Source of the DNA: Phycisphaerae bacterium
GTDB lineage: Bacteria; Planctomycetota; Phycisphaerae; UBA1845; PWPN01
DNA: 64,000 nt
Reading direction: 5' to 3'
NCBI GenBank assembly: GCA_030372985.1
Contig: JAUCQB010000254.1
Span: forward strand, 1 to 64,000
The position numbers and the translations under genes are program-made. Shown in pieces: positions 1-9,307 of this stretch. Each line of letters opens with the position of its first letter. Within the stretch, counting starts at the first letter, position 1. Under the pieces are notes generated by a model that saw nothing but the letters and a program-made list of their open reading frames with translations, did no database searches and was not told the DNA's origin.

Positions 1-1119
1 GGCCGGTGCGGTCGCGGGCGTCTGACCGGCGGGTCGGCTCGCCTGGCGGCCCATGCCGCGGCGCTGCGACTGATTGAAGTCGACCAGAAGCTGCAGCGTA
101 TCTGCATTCGTCAGGTCGCCGACGCGCCGACCATTTTCCTTTTGTGCCGCCGCCACCTGGTCGCGAAAGACGAGCCGATACGTCTCGATTCGCGGTGGGG
201 CGGCCCGTTCGCGCCCATTACCCAGCTCGATATACGGCAGCCCGCCGGGCTTGTCCGGCGGCATGATGCGGGCGACCGCCGGCGCTGACGCGGCGGCCGG
301 AGTCACCGGTTCGGTCGGTTTCTTCAAGGAAGCGTCGTCGGCCGCGGAAGCCGTTGCCGCCTTGGACTCCTTTGATCGCAAGGATGACATCCCGGGGCCC
401 TCAGAACCCCGCAGCACCGCCCGCCTTCCCTCGGCAATCGTCAACTGCTGGATCCGCCGGTCGCGCTCGTTCCAGTTGATCTTCAGGCCCTTGCCCTCGA
501 TATCGCCGAGCGCGCTCTGGAGCAGAATCGGCCCGTCGCTCTCCAGCAAGCTCAGATCAAGATCGAATCGCACATGGTCGAGCCACAGCTTGACCACCGA
601 TTCGGGATGTTGATCCAGGTCGGCCTGAGCGGGGTGATCCTCGCGCCACGACTCATCAGTCAGATCGATGAACAGGCGGACATTGCCCTGCAACCGCCCG
701 CGTTTGGCCACCGGATTATTGTCCTTGCCCTGCAGCACGGTGATGCGCCCCTCGTCAGCCCAGATGTAGGCCAACTGGCCGCCCGGCAGGGTCAGGCGCA
801 CGGTCGCCTCAAGCAGGTCAAATTCGCTGTCGCTGATCGGGTTCCAGTGCGTCGCCCGGAAGACGATCCTCGCGTTGCCCTGCTTGTCATAAATGCGCAG
901 GAGCGGAGCGTCGCCGGCGGTGATCCAGTTCGGGCCGATGGGAATCGCCGGCGGCCGAGCACCATCGGCCTGCATCGTGGTCGGCAAGGCGGGCCGAGGC
1001 AATGGGGCCAGTTCGGGAGGTGCAACAACCGGCACGGCCTCACCCTGCCACTGATAAATGACATAGGCGACGGCGATGACCGCCATGCTGGCCACCACGA
1101 GCATGAATTTCTTGAACAC
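1..1119 (-). CDS. lptC: LptC-like LPS export protein, C-terminus cut by window edge
   Basis: The reading frame is open from a GTG at 1119 to the left edge (373 codons). A GGAG motif lies about 8 bases before the GTG. The protein begins with one hydrophobic membrane anchor (FKKFMLVVASMAVIAVAYVI) followed by an extracytoplasmic region with beta-rich text such as FRATHWNPISDSEFDLLEATVRL and LPGGQLAYIWADEGRI, as expected of the LptC/OstA fold that passes LPS from the LptBFG transporter to LptA. It lies just downstream of kdsC on the same strand, the kdsC-lptC order known from Escherichia coli. The later part (after about residue 220) is low-complexity Ala/Pro-rich and longer than classical LptC (about 190 residues), so this is a planctomycete-style extended version or a related protein. 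The family call is by context and fold pattern. Confidence 0.7.
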   Translation of the reverse strand, partial: MFKKFMLVVASMAVIAVAYVIYQWQGEAVPVVAPPELAPLPRPALPTTMQADGARPPAIPIGPNWITAGDAPLLRIYDKQGNARIVFRATHWNPISDSEFDLLEATVRLTLPGGQLAYIWADEGRITVLQGKDNNPVAKRGRLQGNVRLFIDLTDESWREDHPAQADLDQHPESVVKLWLDHVRFDLDLSLLESDGPILLQSALGDIEGKGLKINWNERDRRIQQLTIAEGRRAVLRGSEGPGMSSLRSKESKAATASAADDASLKKPTEPVTPAAASAPAVARIMPPDKPGGLPYIELGNGRERAAPPRIETYRLVFRDQVAAAQKENGRRVGDLTNADTLQLLVDFNQSQRRGMGRQASRPAGQTPATAPA

Positions 1120-1151
1120 TGCGGGTTCTCCGGGCCGACACGTCGGCCTCG

Positions 1152-1667
1152 TCAGCGGTCGGCCCCAATGGCCTTGAGCGCCGCCCACCACTGCCCGTCA
1201 CGCTTGAGCAGGTGCTCGATCACCTCCCGCACCGCCCCTTCGCCGCCGTTCCGGGAGGTCACGTAGGCGGCGATCTCTTTCACTTCCTCAACGGCGTTGG
1301 CCACGGCGATCGGATATCCGACGCGCCGCATGACCGCCACATCAAGTAGATCATCGCCGGTGTACGCCGTTTCATCCAGTGACACACCCGCCCTGGACAC
1401 CAGCCTGTCGAGCCCGGGCAGCTTGTCCTCCGCGCCCTGCTCGATGAAGTCGATGCCCAGCATCCGGGCCCGGGCCTCCACCGCCCCTGAGCGCTTGGAG
1501 GTCAGAATCGCCACCTGTCGCCCGACCGACCGCCACAGAGTCACGCCCAATCCGTCCTGGATGTGAAAACAACGACTCTGGCGGCCGTCATCGTCGATCA
1601 GTATCGTTCCGTTCGTCAGAACACCATCCACATCCAGCACCAGAAGACGGATCTCGTTGTTCGCCAC
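1152..1667 (-). CDS. kdsC: 3-deoxy-D-manno-octulosonate 8-phosphate phosphatase (KdsC family HAD)
   Basis: Small cap-less HAD phosphatase of about 171 residues that removes phosphate from KDO-8-phosphate in the LPS inner-core pathway. Visible motifs are LLVLDVDGVLTNG (HAD motif I with the nucleophile Asp), ILTSKRSGAV (motif II), and TAYTGDDLLDVAVM (motif IV acidic pair). The GGEGAVREVIEHLLK tail is typical of KdsC. The frame extends upstream to 1799, but those 44 residues are not HAD-like; GTG at 1667, just before ANNEIRLLVLDVDG, gives the usual family length, although no strong ribosome site precedes it. It is followed by the lptC-like gene with a 32-base gap, supporting an LPS assembly operon. 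Confidence 0.85.
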   Translation of the reverse strand: MANNEIRLLVLDVDGVLTNGTILIDDDGRQSRCFHIQDGLGVTLWRSVGRQVAILTSKRSGAVEARARMLGIDFIEQGAEDKLPGLDRLVSRAGVSLDETAYTGDDLLDVAVMRRVGYPIAVANAVEEVKEIAAYVTSRNGGEGAVREVIEHLLKRDGQWWAALKAIGADR

Positions 1668-1817
1668 AACTGAATACTCACAGGCCCTTGACCGAACCCC
1701 CAAAGCTGGCCAAGGGCAGTCACACAGACAAGTGCGCGCTGCCAGGCTTGCCGCCGCTGCGCGATCGAATAGTATCCCCCCCGGCCACCGGAAGTTCAAG
1801 CCGGGGACGGCTGTCCG

Positions 1818-3449
1818 TCAAGGGGAGGGATGAATGAGCGAGCGGCGAAGGCCCGGGATCAGGCGCGGGGCAACGCTGACCGTGCGGATGCCGATTTCCC
1901 GCAGCCTCGGCAGGTAGCGCGAATCGCCGGCAAGTTCACCGCAGACCGACAACGGCCTGCCGGTCTGTTCCGCCGCCTCGACAATCCGGCGGATCAGCGA
2001 CCAGAACACCGGGCGGTCGGGCGAGCAGTCGTACGCGACCTGCTCGTTGTTGCGATCGACGGCGAAGAGATACTGGATCAGGTCGTTGGTCCCGATGCTT
2101 CCGAAATCCGCCACTTCAAGCATTTCGCGGGCCTGAAGGCAGGCCGCAGGCACCTCGAACATCACACCGTGAAAGATCGGGCCGGCGGGAATATCGGCGA
2201 TCGCCTCCGTGAACAGGCGACGCAGCCTGACAAACTGCTCGACCTCGACAATCATCGGGTAAATCACGTGCACGGGCCCGTGAACCGACGCCCTGGCAAG
2301 GGCCCGAGCCTGCGGCCCCAGCAGATCGGGCCTGCTGAGCAACAGACGACTGCCGCGGAAACCCAGGTACGGATTGTCCTCCTTCGGGAGGTCGAAAAAC
2401 GGGGCCTCCTTATCACCTCCGATATCCAGCAATCGAAAGTGCACGGGCCGGCCGTCCATGGCTCGGACAACCGAGGCATAGTGGGCTACCTGCTCTTCTT
2501 CGTCGAGCAGGCGCTCGGCCGCGAGAAACTCGAACTCCGTGCGGTACAGACCGATGCCCTCGGCCTGCATGCTGAGAGCATCGACCACCTCGGCGGCCCG
2601 ACTGATGTTGGCCATGACCGTCACGCCTGCAACGGGGGCGACGGCCTGGGGCGGAACCGGCCGTCTGTTCTGCACACAGTGGCGCCGGGACAGCGTCTGA
2701 TCGTCCGGCCAGATGATCACTTCGCCGGTGTCTCCATCGAGCAACAGCTCCGTACCGCAAGCAAGCAGTTCGCGAATGCCTTTCACTCCGCTGACCGCCG
2801 GGATACCCAGCGCCCGAGCTAGAATCGCCGCATGAGAAGTCGGACCACCCCGCTCGCTCACGAAGCCCATGATGTGCTCGGTGTCCAATTCGACCGTCAG
2901 GCTGGGCGTCAGTTCCTCAGCCACGATGATCCGGTTGGTGCCTCGCAGGCAGCGTATCTGCGTCCAGCAGTGCAGCGACGAACCCATGTTGCCCAGGGTG
3001 TCGAGCAGTCGGCGACGAATCTCGCCGATGTCGGTGGCCCGCTCCCTGAGGTGGGTATCGTCCAACTCGCGCAAGCGGGTCTCATAGGAATCGAGCGTGC
3101 GCGCGACTGCCGCCTCGGCATTCAGTCGATGGTTCGCGATCATCGCGTCGATTTCGCGCGACAGACCCTCATCGGACAGAATCGTCCGCTGGGCATCGAA
3201 GATGGCTGCTTCGGGGGCACCGATCCGCTCGGCCACCCGGGCGGATAGATCACGCAAGCGCTGGCCTGCGAGTTCGATCGCCCTGCGCAAGCGGGCTTGC
3301 TCGTACCGAACGCTTTCGGCGGCAATTCGGTAGACCCTCAGGCCTTCACGCCGGTGGTCGTTGAACAGACATACCTGTGAAAGCGCCAGCCCCGGACTGA
3401 TCGGAAGACCGACAAAACGAGTCTCTGAATTGACCTTCACCTGCTCCAT
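1818..3449 (-). CDS. ptsI: Phosphoenolpyruvate-protein phosphotransferase (PTS enzyme I)
   Basis: Enzyme I takes phosphate from phosphoenolpyruvate and passes it to HPr in the cytoplasm. Numbered from an alternative GTG at 3467, the phosphohistidine motif GGPTSHAAILARALGIPAVSG has its active His at about residue 212; the PEP-binding barrel shows FRLLDIGGDKEAP, NPYLGFRGSR and the catalytic Cys in SVCGELAGD. The N-terminal helical HPr-binding domain is present and there is no GAF domain, so it resembles PtsI rather than PtsP. ATG 3449 (MEQVKVNSETRF) is preferred; both starts lack a strong ribosome site. No HPr or sugar-specific EII permease is visible nearby. The only other PTS module in the window is the EIIA domain fused to the antiporter at 50052, which suggests a regulatory rather than sugar-transport PTS. 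Confidence 0.9.
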   Translation of the reverse strand: MEQVKVNSETRFVGLPISPGLALSQVCLFNDHRREGLRVYRIAAESVRYEQARLRRAIELAGQRLRDLSARVAERIGAPEAAIFDAQRTILSDEGLSREIDAMIANHRLNAEAAVARTLDSYETRLRELDDTHLRERATDIGEIRRRLLDTLGNMGSSLHCWTQIRCLRGTNRIIVAEELTPSLTVELDTEHIMGFVSERGGPTSHAAILARALGIPAVSGVKGIRELLACGTELLLDGDTGEVIIWPDDQTLSRRHCVQNRRPVPPQAVAPVAGVTVMANISRAAEVVDALSMQAEGIGLYRTEFEFLAAERLLDEEEQVAHYASVVRAMDGRPVHFRLLDIGGDKEAPFFDLPKEDNPYLGFRGSRLLLSRPDLLGPQARALARASVHGPVHVIYPMIVEVEQFVRLRRLFTEAIADIPAGPIFHGVMFEVPAACLQAREMLEVADFGSIGTNDLIQYLFAVDRNNEQVAYDCSPDRPVFWSLIRRIVEAAEQTGRPLSVCGELAGDSRYLPRLREIGIRTVSVAPRLIPGLRRSLIHPSP

Positions 3450-3803
3450 CCGACGCCACCGTCCCACCGCAACGCCTTGCGAAGGCGGCGGTGTCGCGGG
3501 GATCCGATCACCGCTACAAATGACCCGCCGGCGAGCGCAAGGATTCGTGCGCAGGGTTAGCTGGACAGCCCATATCTTTGGTATAGGCCCGGCTATCGCG
3601 CAAATCCAGAAACCGCGGTGGAAAGTCCTGCTGCTTGTTCGTGGGCGGCGTTCTTCCGAAGCGCATTGCCAAATTCAGCCGCGATTGTCGGCGCGCGCCA
3701 ATAAACTGAGCGCTCGGAAAAGCGATTTCTCCTGCGCTTCCATCTTGACCGCGCCGTTGAGAAGCAAAGCGGTGCCAACGGCCGCTCCGCAGAGGATCCT
3801 CGT
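3450..3803. other. Intergenic gap without a supported gene
   Basis: Between the enzyme I start and the rubrerythrin stop I see no convincing reading frame, RNA gene or terminator. Short frames here are shadows without ribosome sites. Confidence 0.5.
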
Positions 3804-4379
3804 TCACCAGTTCTCGGCCAGGACCTCGAAGTGGGCCTGGGGGTGCGCACACGCCGGGCAGGCCGCAGGGGCCTCCTCGCCCTCATGAATGTACCCGCAG
3901 TTCCGGCACCGCCAGACGACCTTCTTGCTCTTCTTGAAAACCGTGCCGGCCTCGACGTTGGCCAGCAGGCCGCGGTAGCGTTTTTCGTGCTGTTTCTCGG
4001 CAACCGCGATGGCTTCGAACACCTTGGCGACGGCCTCAAAGCCCTCCTCGCGGGCGGTCTTCGCGAAACCGGGGTACATGCTGCCCCATTCACAGAGTTC
4101 GCCGTCGGCGGCGTGCTTGAGGTTCTCGGCCGTGGTGCCGATCACCCCGGCCGGAAAAGACGCCTTGATTTCCGCCTCTCCGCCTTCAAGCAGCTTGAAG
4201 AAACGCTTGGCATGCTCGCGTTCCTGGTCAGCCGTCTCGGCGAAAGCGTCCGCGATCTGCACGTAACCTTCCTTGCGGGCCTGAGACGCCGCGTAGGTGT
4301 AGCGATTGCGAGCCTGAGACTCGCCGGCGAATGCTGTCAAGATGTTCTTTTCGGTCTGGGTGCCTTTCAAACTGGCCAT
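3804..4379 (-). CDS. rbr: Rubrerythrin
   Basis: Non-haem di-iron peroxidase of 191 residues protecting against hydrogen peroxide in the cytoplasm. The N-terminal ferritin-like four-helix domain carries the iron-ligand patterns [30 protein letters not shown] and [13 protein letters not shown]. The C-terminal rubredoxin-like domain has two CxxC pairs ([10 protein letters not shown] and [11 protein letters not shown]). ATG 4379 is chosen because AAGGAG sits 7 bases upstream and the protein then starts [12 protein letters not shown], the family's normal beginning; the longer frame to 4463 is not homologous-looking. It stands alone but belongs functionally with the ferritin and peroxiredoxin cluster at 28-30 kb. 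Confidence 0.95.
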   Translation of the reverse strand: MASLKGTQTEKNILTAFAGESQARNRYTYAASQARKEGYVQIADAFAETADQEREHAKRFFKLLEGGEAEIKASFPAGVIGTTAENLKHAADGELCEWGSMYPGFAKTAREEGFEAVAKVFEAIAVAEKQHEKRYRGLLANVEAGTVFKKSKKVVWRCRNCGYIHEGEEAPAACPACAHPQAHFEVLAENW

Positions 4380-4639
4380 TGCACAACTCCTTCCGTCTGC
4401 ATCTTCTTGCGAATCATGTCGGCCGCCGATGACTCCGGGCGACGCGGCGGGATTGTAACGCAAAGCAAACCCGGGAAGGAAGGGTCGCGGCTGGGACCCT
4501 GAAGACCGGGGGCATGGCGGAATCGGTTCCTGGCGGCAATGAGGACCGGCTTACCCCGCTTCGATAGCACGGAGACCGTTCCACATCTGGGACACCTGGA
4601 GGAGGCGGATCGCTGGATGCCTCCGTCCTCGCACGAACT

Positions 4640-5650
4640 TCAGGATGAAGGGCGCGTGCCGGGGACCTCCTTGGGGTTCACGTTTAGCACCCACTTGTCC
4701 TTGGCCGTCACCGTGACTTCGTCAGTGATGGTGCACAGACGCTTGTTGTTGCGCAATCGGGGCAACACCGCCTTCAACTGCTCCTCCGGGGACAAGCCCT
4801 GGACCTTCACGGTGGCCTGCAGGTCGAGAGGACCATACCAGTCAATCTCCAGTCGCGCGTGAATGGACTCCCTGGGGGTCAGCGGAAACGGCAGCCGGTG
4901 ATAACAGGCGTTCGAGGCCGTGGTGAGCTTCTCGACGCCAAGTCCCTGCACCGGCTGCCCGTCGACGGACAGAACCTTGAGCTTATAGTGCCCGACAAAG
5001 TCATCGAACGGCATCCGAGTAGGCAGCGGCCTGCGTCGGAAAAACGCGAGTTGTCCTTCGGCGTACACCACCTGCGGGATACAAGTGCAGCGGAAGAACA
5101 TGAACGTCTGCTCGTGCGTCAGATGATCGCCCAGCAGGAAGTGGGCAAGGCCCTCGACAATTTCCGACGGAGGCTGGCTGGTGACCGGGAGCTGAACCAG
5201 TTGAGCCATCAGGTACTCCACGACGGATTTGGCTTGCTCGTCGGAGAGCGTGCCGGCCCGGCAACGACGCACGAGTTCGTCGACCGCCTGCGGCCGGAAC
5301 GGCCCTCGCATGTCTCGAATCACCAGAGCCGTCGGCCACCGCGAGTAATACTTGTAGCGCAGATCGTGACGAGTCTCGACCCAGGCTCCGTAGACGAACA
5401 CGGTCGCGAGCACCAGCCCGATGAGCCCCACGGCAAGAAACACCGGACGCCGCTTGAACCGCCCGATGACCGGGCCGCTCTCGGAGAAATCGAACCCGCA
5501 CTCCGCACATCGCGGCAAGGGGGCACCGGTGAGGTTGTAGTCACACTTCGGACAATGCGGGTCGGTGCCCACACGCTTGCCTCGCCGGCCGATCCAGACA
5601 CACACCCAGCCGACGATTGCCGAGCACAGGACGAAGAGAAGAACCTTCAC
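4640..5650 (-). CDS. Membrane protein with N-terminal zinc ribbon, function unknown
   Basis: A 336-residue protein with an N-terminal membrane helix (VLLFVLCSAIVGWVCVWI), a zinc ribbon CPKCDYNLTGAPLPRCAECG at about residues 33-53, a second helix (FLAVGLIGLVLATVFVYGAW), and a large extracytoplasmic domain that I do not recognise. The start is GTG 5650 with an excellent AGGAGG a few bases upstream. Zinc ribbons of the form CxxCxYxLTGxxxxxCxxCG beside membrane helices are common in Planctomycetota proteins of unknown function; a related ribbon at the other end of a protein occurs at 45063-46130. The gene follows the glycosidase-like gene by 10 bases and is probably cotranscribed with it. Confidence 0.7.
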   Translation of the reverse strand: MKVLLFVLCSAIVGWVCVWIGRRGKRVGTDPHCPKCDYNLTGAPLPRCAECGFDFSESGPVIGRFKRRPVFLAVGLIGLVLATVFVYGAWVETRHDLRYKYYSRWPTALVIRDMRGPFRPQAVDELVRRCRAGTLSDEQAKSVVEYLMAQLVQLPVTSQPPSEIVEGLAHFLLGDHLTHEQTFMFFRCTCIPQVVYAEGQLAFFRRRPLPTRMPFDDFVGHYKLKVLSVDGQPVQGLGVEKLTTASNACYHRLPFPLTPRESIHARLEIDWYGPLDLQATVKVQGLSPEEQLKAVLPRLRNNKRLCTITDEVTVTAKDKWVLNVNPKEVPGTRPSS

Positions 5651-5660
5651 GCGAACCCTC

Positions 5661-8600
5661 CTACTCCGCGCGCACCAATTCGCAACCGTCGTAGGTCACG
5701 TGGCCCTGGTCGTACGGGCAGGCGATCACTGTGTCGAGGATGAACCGGACGGTCCTGGTTCTCTTGTCGGTGGTGAAGGTGAACGACACCTTCTGAAAAT
5801 CACCCGGCTTGGTGATTACCTGTTTGGGGTGGCTGGTCACCTTGCCCTTCTTGTCGATCTCCTGAATGATCAGTCCGGCCGAATCGCTTGGGTCTTTACC
5901 GAACCCCGCGCCGTGCAGGTCGTCGGTGCGAACCCACACCGAAGCCGTGTACTTGCGCTGCGCGACAACGCTGACGTCCTGATAGACCACCGTGTGGCCA
6001 TGGCCTTCGGTGTGTGTCCGCAGAGCCTCCTTGCCGGAGTGGAACTTCGGCAGTCCCCACTCCGGATGGATGCTGTATGCCGACTCGGGGTAGATGAAGG
6101 AAACCGTCGGCCCGGCAAAAACGTACTTCCATCCGTGGCCGCCGCCGCTCTTGCCCATGCTGCCGAGATCCCCTGCGGCTCCTTCCTCGAAGCCGCCGTT
6201 GAGCAGAAGACCACCGGTTCGGTCGGCTGGCGCGGGCTGTGACTCCGGTGGCAACGACACCGGTTCAGCCCCCCTGCCGCCGTCGCCCGGACCGACTTCG
6301 ATTGCCTGCACGATCGCCTCGCCGCCATGGTCGTTCCGCAGGCGAATGGAGATGACGCCGTTTCTCGGCTGGATATCGTTGAGAACCAGATCCACGGCAT
6401 GGTTGATGCCCGCAGGCTGAACAAACGGCTTGCTGCTGGGATGTGCGAGTGTTCTGGCCGCGCCATCGCGGCCGGCCGTCGCGGCAATGTCCAGACTCGC
6501 CACCTTCTGCTCGCCGTTGATCAGAATGGTGACCGCCCGAAGCTTCGGATCAATCCGCCGCGTTTCGCAGAACTTCAGGCGGGCGTGATACGTACCTGGT
6601 CCGACGGTGAAGTCCGCCCAGAAGTCCTTGCCGTGCGCGCCGTAGCGGTACAGCTCGGGATCGTTCGTGCCGTCGATCTGAATCTGCCTGCGATCCGTCC
6701 ACCATGCGGCCTTGACCGAATCGACGCCGTCTCCGGACCGAATGACGAACTCCGTCGCCGGCCGCCATGCGTTGCCGGCCGAATCGATGTAATCCTCACG
6801 ACCGGTGTAGCCAAAGATCCATCGCTGGGCGTCCTTGGGGCCGCCGCCTTCGCCGAAGAAGCCGTGGGCGTCGGCTGCGGAGTACTGGAGTTCGAACGGC
6901 ACCACCATGCTCCCAATGGAGCGCGGGTTACCTTTTCCCCGAACGACGATCTTGAGCGTATGGCTGCCGTTCGACAAACCGGAACGATGATAGAGAACGC
7001 CCCATGTGGACTGGGGGCACCAGCAGTCCAGATCGAGGAGTTGCCGTTCGTTGTCCAGGTAGACATCCGCGAGCCCGCCATCAGGACCTGCCGCTCCAAT
7101 GAGTCGAAATTGGCTGCCCTTGAAACTGCAGGTGGCGGTGGCTCCTGCCGCGGATGAATAACGGTCGACCCGGAAGGTGCGCCCCGTCCGGTCTATGCCT
7201 TCCACTCTGGTCCAGTCGCCTGTAAACGAGAACGCCTCTTTGCCAATGGTTTCCTGCGGATCATCGCCATCGATGACGACTCGCTTTGCGCCGTCGTGGC
7301 GAACGTGCACGAGCCACTCGCCTTCGGGTAGTTCCTTCAGTTCGACGGCATTGCCGCGAGATGGGTCGCCCTCCTTCACTGGTTCATCATCGGCTTCGAT
7401 ACGTGTGGGGCGAAACGCCAGGCGGAGCACCTCGACTGTATTGGCCGGCGCATCATGAGTTGTGTAGGAGACCCGGCCATCAGAGTAGGCCACGGATGCA
7501 ATCACCGAGGTGCTCCTCACAATATGGTTCTCCCGCGGCGGGGCGAAGATCTCGGGCATCCAGGCGATGACCGCGAGGCAGTGCTTGAGAGCCATCGGGT
7601 GGGCGATCTTGAACCAGTCACCGGCGACGATCTGCCCGCCGTCGATGTTGTCCTCGACCACGCCGGTCTCGTGGACGTCGTACGTCGAGAGGATGATCTT
7701 TCGCCGGGCGATCTCGCGGGCCCATTCGCTGTCGGCCAGCACGCCATACTGGGCCCAGACGTTGGCCAGTTCCATCGGGCCGTACCACAGCGACCGCCCA
7801 CAACAGCCCGACGACTCGGGATACGCCCACGCTCCGCTGAACACGTCGCCGCTGGAACCCGGTGCCACGGACGTGCGGTTGAGGAACAACGACATGATGT
7901 TGCGAGCGTCGCTGCGCCAGTTGGGAAATTCGTCCGGATGGTTCATCAGATAGCAAACAGCGAACTCGGTGACGTTCTCCACCTGCACGTTGCAGCGCCA
8001 GTCCCAGTAGTTGCGCCCCCAGACGTCGCCGCCCGTCCAGTCGGGCAGCAGCACATCGCGCAGGTAAGCCACACCGGCATTGCGGGCCTCGACGATGGCG
8101 TTGTCCTTGCCGCTGTAACCCGCGCGGATCAGTTCGTCGAAGAAATCGAGCATGAATACGACGCCGCCGGTGGCGATGTCTTCCCAGGGCGCATCTTCGG
8201 CGTTGGCGTAACGACCCCACGGCGGCACGCCTGAGCGACGGTCGCGTTTCTCGGCCAGCAGATCACCCCAATGCTTGGCCGCATCGAACCATCGCTGGTT
8301 GCCGGTCATCTGCGCCGCGCGGATCAGCGGGGCTCCTACCTCCGCCACGATATCCAGTTGAATGAAGCCGTGCGGATCGGTTCGGCCATAAGGCTTGCCC
8401 TTGGTCGGCACGCTCACCAAGAAGCGAGGCCACGGATGGTCATCCGGCGTCAGGCAGTAATCGAGCAAGTAGTCGGCCTGCAGCGTGATGTGGGCGATGG
8501 CCGCCGGGTCGCCGCTGTAACGGTAGTAATCGATCAGCCCGCTGAGAACATACGCCGCCCGTTGACCCAGGTCGCCGTTGGCCCAGTCGCTGAGCGGCGG

Positions 8601-8894
8601 AATCGTGATCGTTCCGTCGGGCGCGATCTTCCACGCTCCGCTGCAGATGTACTCGGGTACCTGTACGGGCGCCTTGCCTGGCTCCGTCCATGGATACCGC
8701 TTGAGCGTCTCGGCCGCGATGCGAACGCGCAGATCCAACTGGCCGTTCTGCCCCCGGTACCACGGCGCGATCACACCGTGACGGTCTTCAACCGCGTCGC
8801 GAGCGTAATAATGCTTCTGACTGGTGGCGGCCGCGGAAACCCCGGCCGCGACCCCCATTGCCATCACGCAGAGAATCATCGCCGAACGTCGCAT
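5661..8894 (-). CDS. Secreted multidomain glycosidase-like protein with malectin-like and CBM-like domains
   Basis: A 1077-residue exported protein with a signal peptide ending near SAAATSQ. Residues about 30-470 look like an alpha/alpha-toroid glycan-acting domain (for example RVRIAAETLKRYPW, DYYRYSGDPAAIAHI, AGVAYLRDVLLPDW and the CCGRSLWYGPMELANVWAQYG segment). A middle beta-rich region follows. At about 730-870 lies a malectin-like carbohydrate-binding domain (DFTVGPGTYHARLKF, ILINGEQKVASLDI), and the end starts with LLLNGGFEEG, typical of CBM4/9-type modules. ATG 8894 follows a GGAG ribosome site. The substrate cannot be told and the catalytic residues were not assigned. The divergent OprB porin suggests a carbohydrate-uptake locus. 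Confidence 0.75.
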   Translation of the reverse strand: MRRSAMILCVMAMGVAAGVSAAATSQKHYYARDAVEDRHGVIAPWYRGQNGQLDLRVRIAAETLKRYPWTEPGKAPVQVPEYICSGAWKIAPDGTITIPPLSDWANGDLGQRAAYVLSGLIDYYRYSGDPAAIAHITLQADYLLDYCLTPDDHPWPRFLVSVPTKGKPYGRTDPHGFIQLDIVAEVGAPLIRAAQMTGNQRWFDAAKHWGDLLAEKRDRRSGVPPWGRYANAEDAPWEDIATGGVVFMLDFFDELIRAGYSGKDNAIVEARNAGVAYLRDVLLPDWTGGDVWGRNYWDWRCNVQVENVTEFAVCYLMNHPDEFPNWRSDARNIMSLFLNRTSVAPGSSGDVFSGAWAYPESSGCCGRSLWYGPMELANVWAQYGVLADSEWAREIARRKIILSTYDVHETGVVEDNIDGGQIVAGDWFKIAHPMALKHCLAVIAWMPEIFAPPRENHIVRSTSVIASVAYSDGRVSYTTHDAPANTVEVLRLAFRPTRIEADDEPVKEGDPSRGNAVELKELPEGEWLVHVRHDGAKRVVIDGDDPQETIGKEAFSFTGDWTRVEGIDRTGRTFRVDRYSSAAGATATCSFKGSQFRLIGAAGPDGGLADVYLDNERQLLDLDCWCPQSTWGVLYHRSGLSNGSHTLKIVVRGKGNPRSIGSMVVPFELQYSAADAHGFFGEGGGPKDAQRWIFGYTGREDYIDSAGNAWRPATEFVIRSGDGVDSVKAAWWTDRRQIQIDGTNDPELYRYGAHGKDFWADFTVGPGTYHARLKFCETRRIDPKLRAVTILINGEQKVASLDIAATAGRDGAARTLAHPSSKPFVQPAGINHAVDLVLNDIQPRNGVISIRLRNDHGGEAIVQAIEVGPGDGGRGAEPVSLPPESQPAPADRTGGLLLNGGFEEGAAGDLGSMGKSGGGHGWKYVFAGPTVSFIYPESAYSIHPEWGLPKFHSGKEALRTHTEGHGHTVVYQDVSVVAQRKYTASVWVRTDDLHGAGFGKDPSDSAGLIIQEIDKKGKVTSHPKQVITKPGDFQKVSFTFTTDKRTRTVRFILDTVIACPYDQGHVTYDGCELVRAE

Positions 8895-9307
8895 GTTGGT
8901 CTCCTCATTTCGAGCGCCCAGATGAGCTTGCCGACACGCGCATATAACGCATACTGCTTCTCTCGTGAAGGACCGCCCCGCCGTGTCCCCGAGAATGGTT
9001 GACAGTCTCGTTTATTACGGTTAGTCTTATCGTAATATCCGCCAGGCAGCGGTCATGGCTTGCAGAAGACGCAGGGCAGGTTCCGTCTTGTGCAAGAGAA
9101 TCCTGTTCCCGATCAATGGGTGGGGGGCCGTTGCTCAGCCACACGGGCGAACCTGCACGCAGTGGGCGTCGCCGGTGTGCTTCGCGAGGAGATTGCGGCA
9201 AAGGCCTTCTCGCAGTGATTGCTGGAGACGCCCAGCCGTCGCATCGCACCCATGTTGCTGTGGTGTCGATCCTGGACCGGGGACCCCTGCTGAATGGGAG
9301 ACCTTCA
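8895..9307. promoter_or_regulatory. Divergent intergenic region with a palindromic site
   Basis: This 413-base gap separates the divergent glycosidase-like and porin genes and must hold both promoters. It contains a perfect inverted repeat ATTACG-N11-CGTAAT at 9014-9036, in the only AT-rich patch of the gap. Its spacing suits a dimeric regulator, so it may be a shared operator. No matching regulator gene adjoins it and I cannot name the factor. Confidence 0.35.

Noticed and set aside
1830-2822. Open plus-strand frame opposite the enzyme I gene (330 aa)
   Set aside because: It has no recognisable motif or ribosome site; it is the antisense of a well-supported gene in GC-rich DNA.
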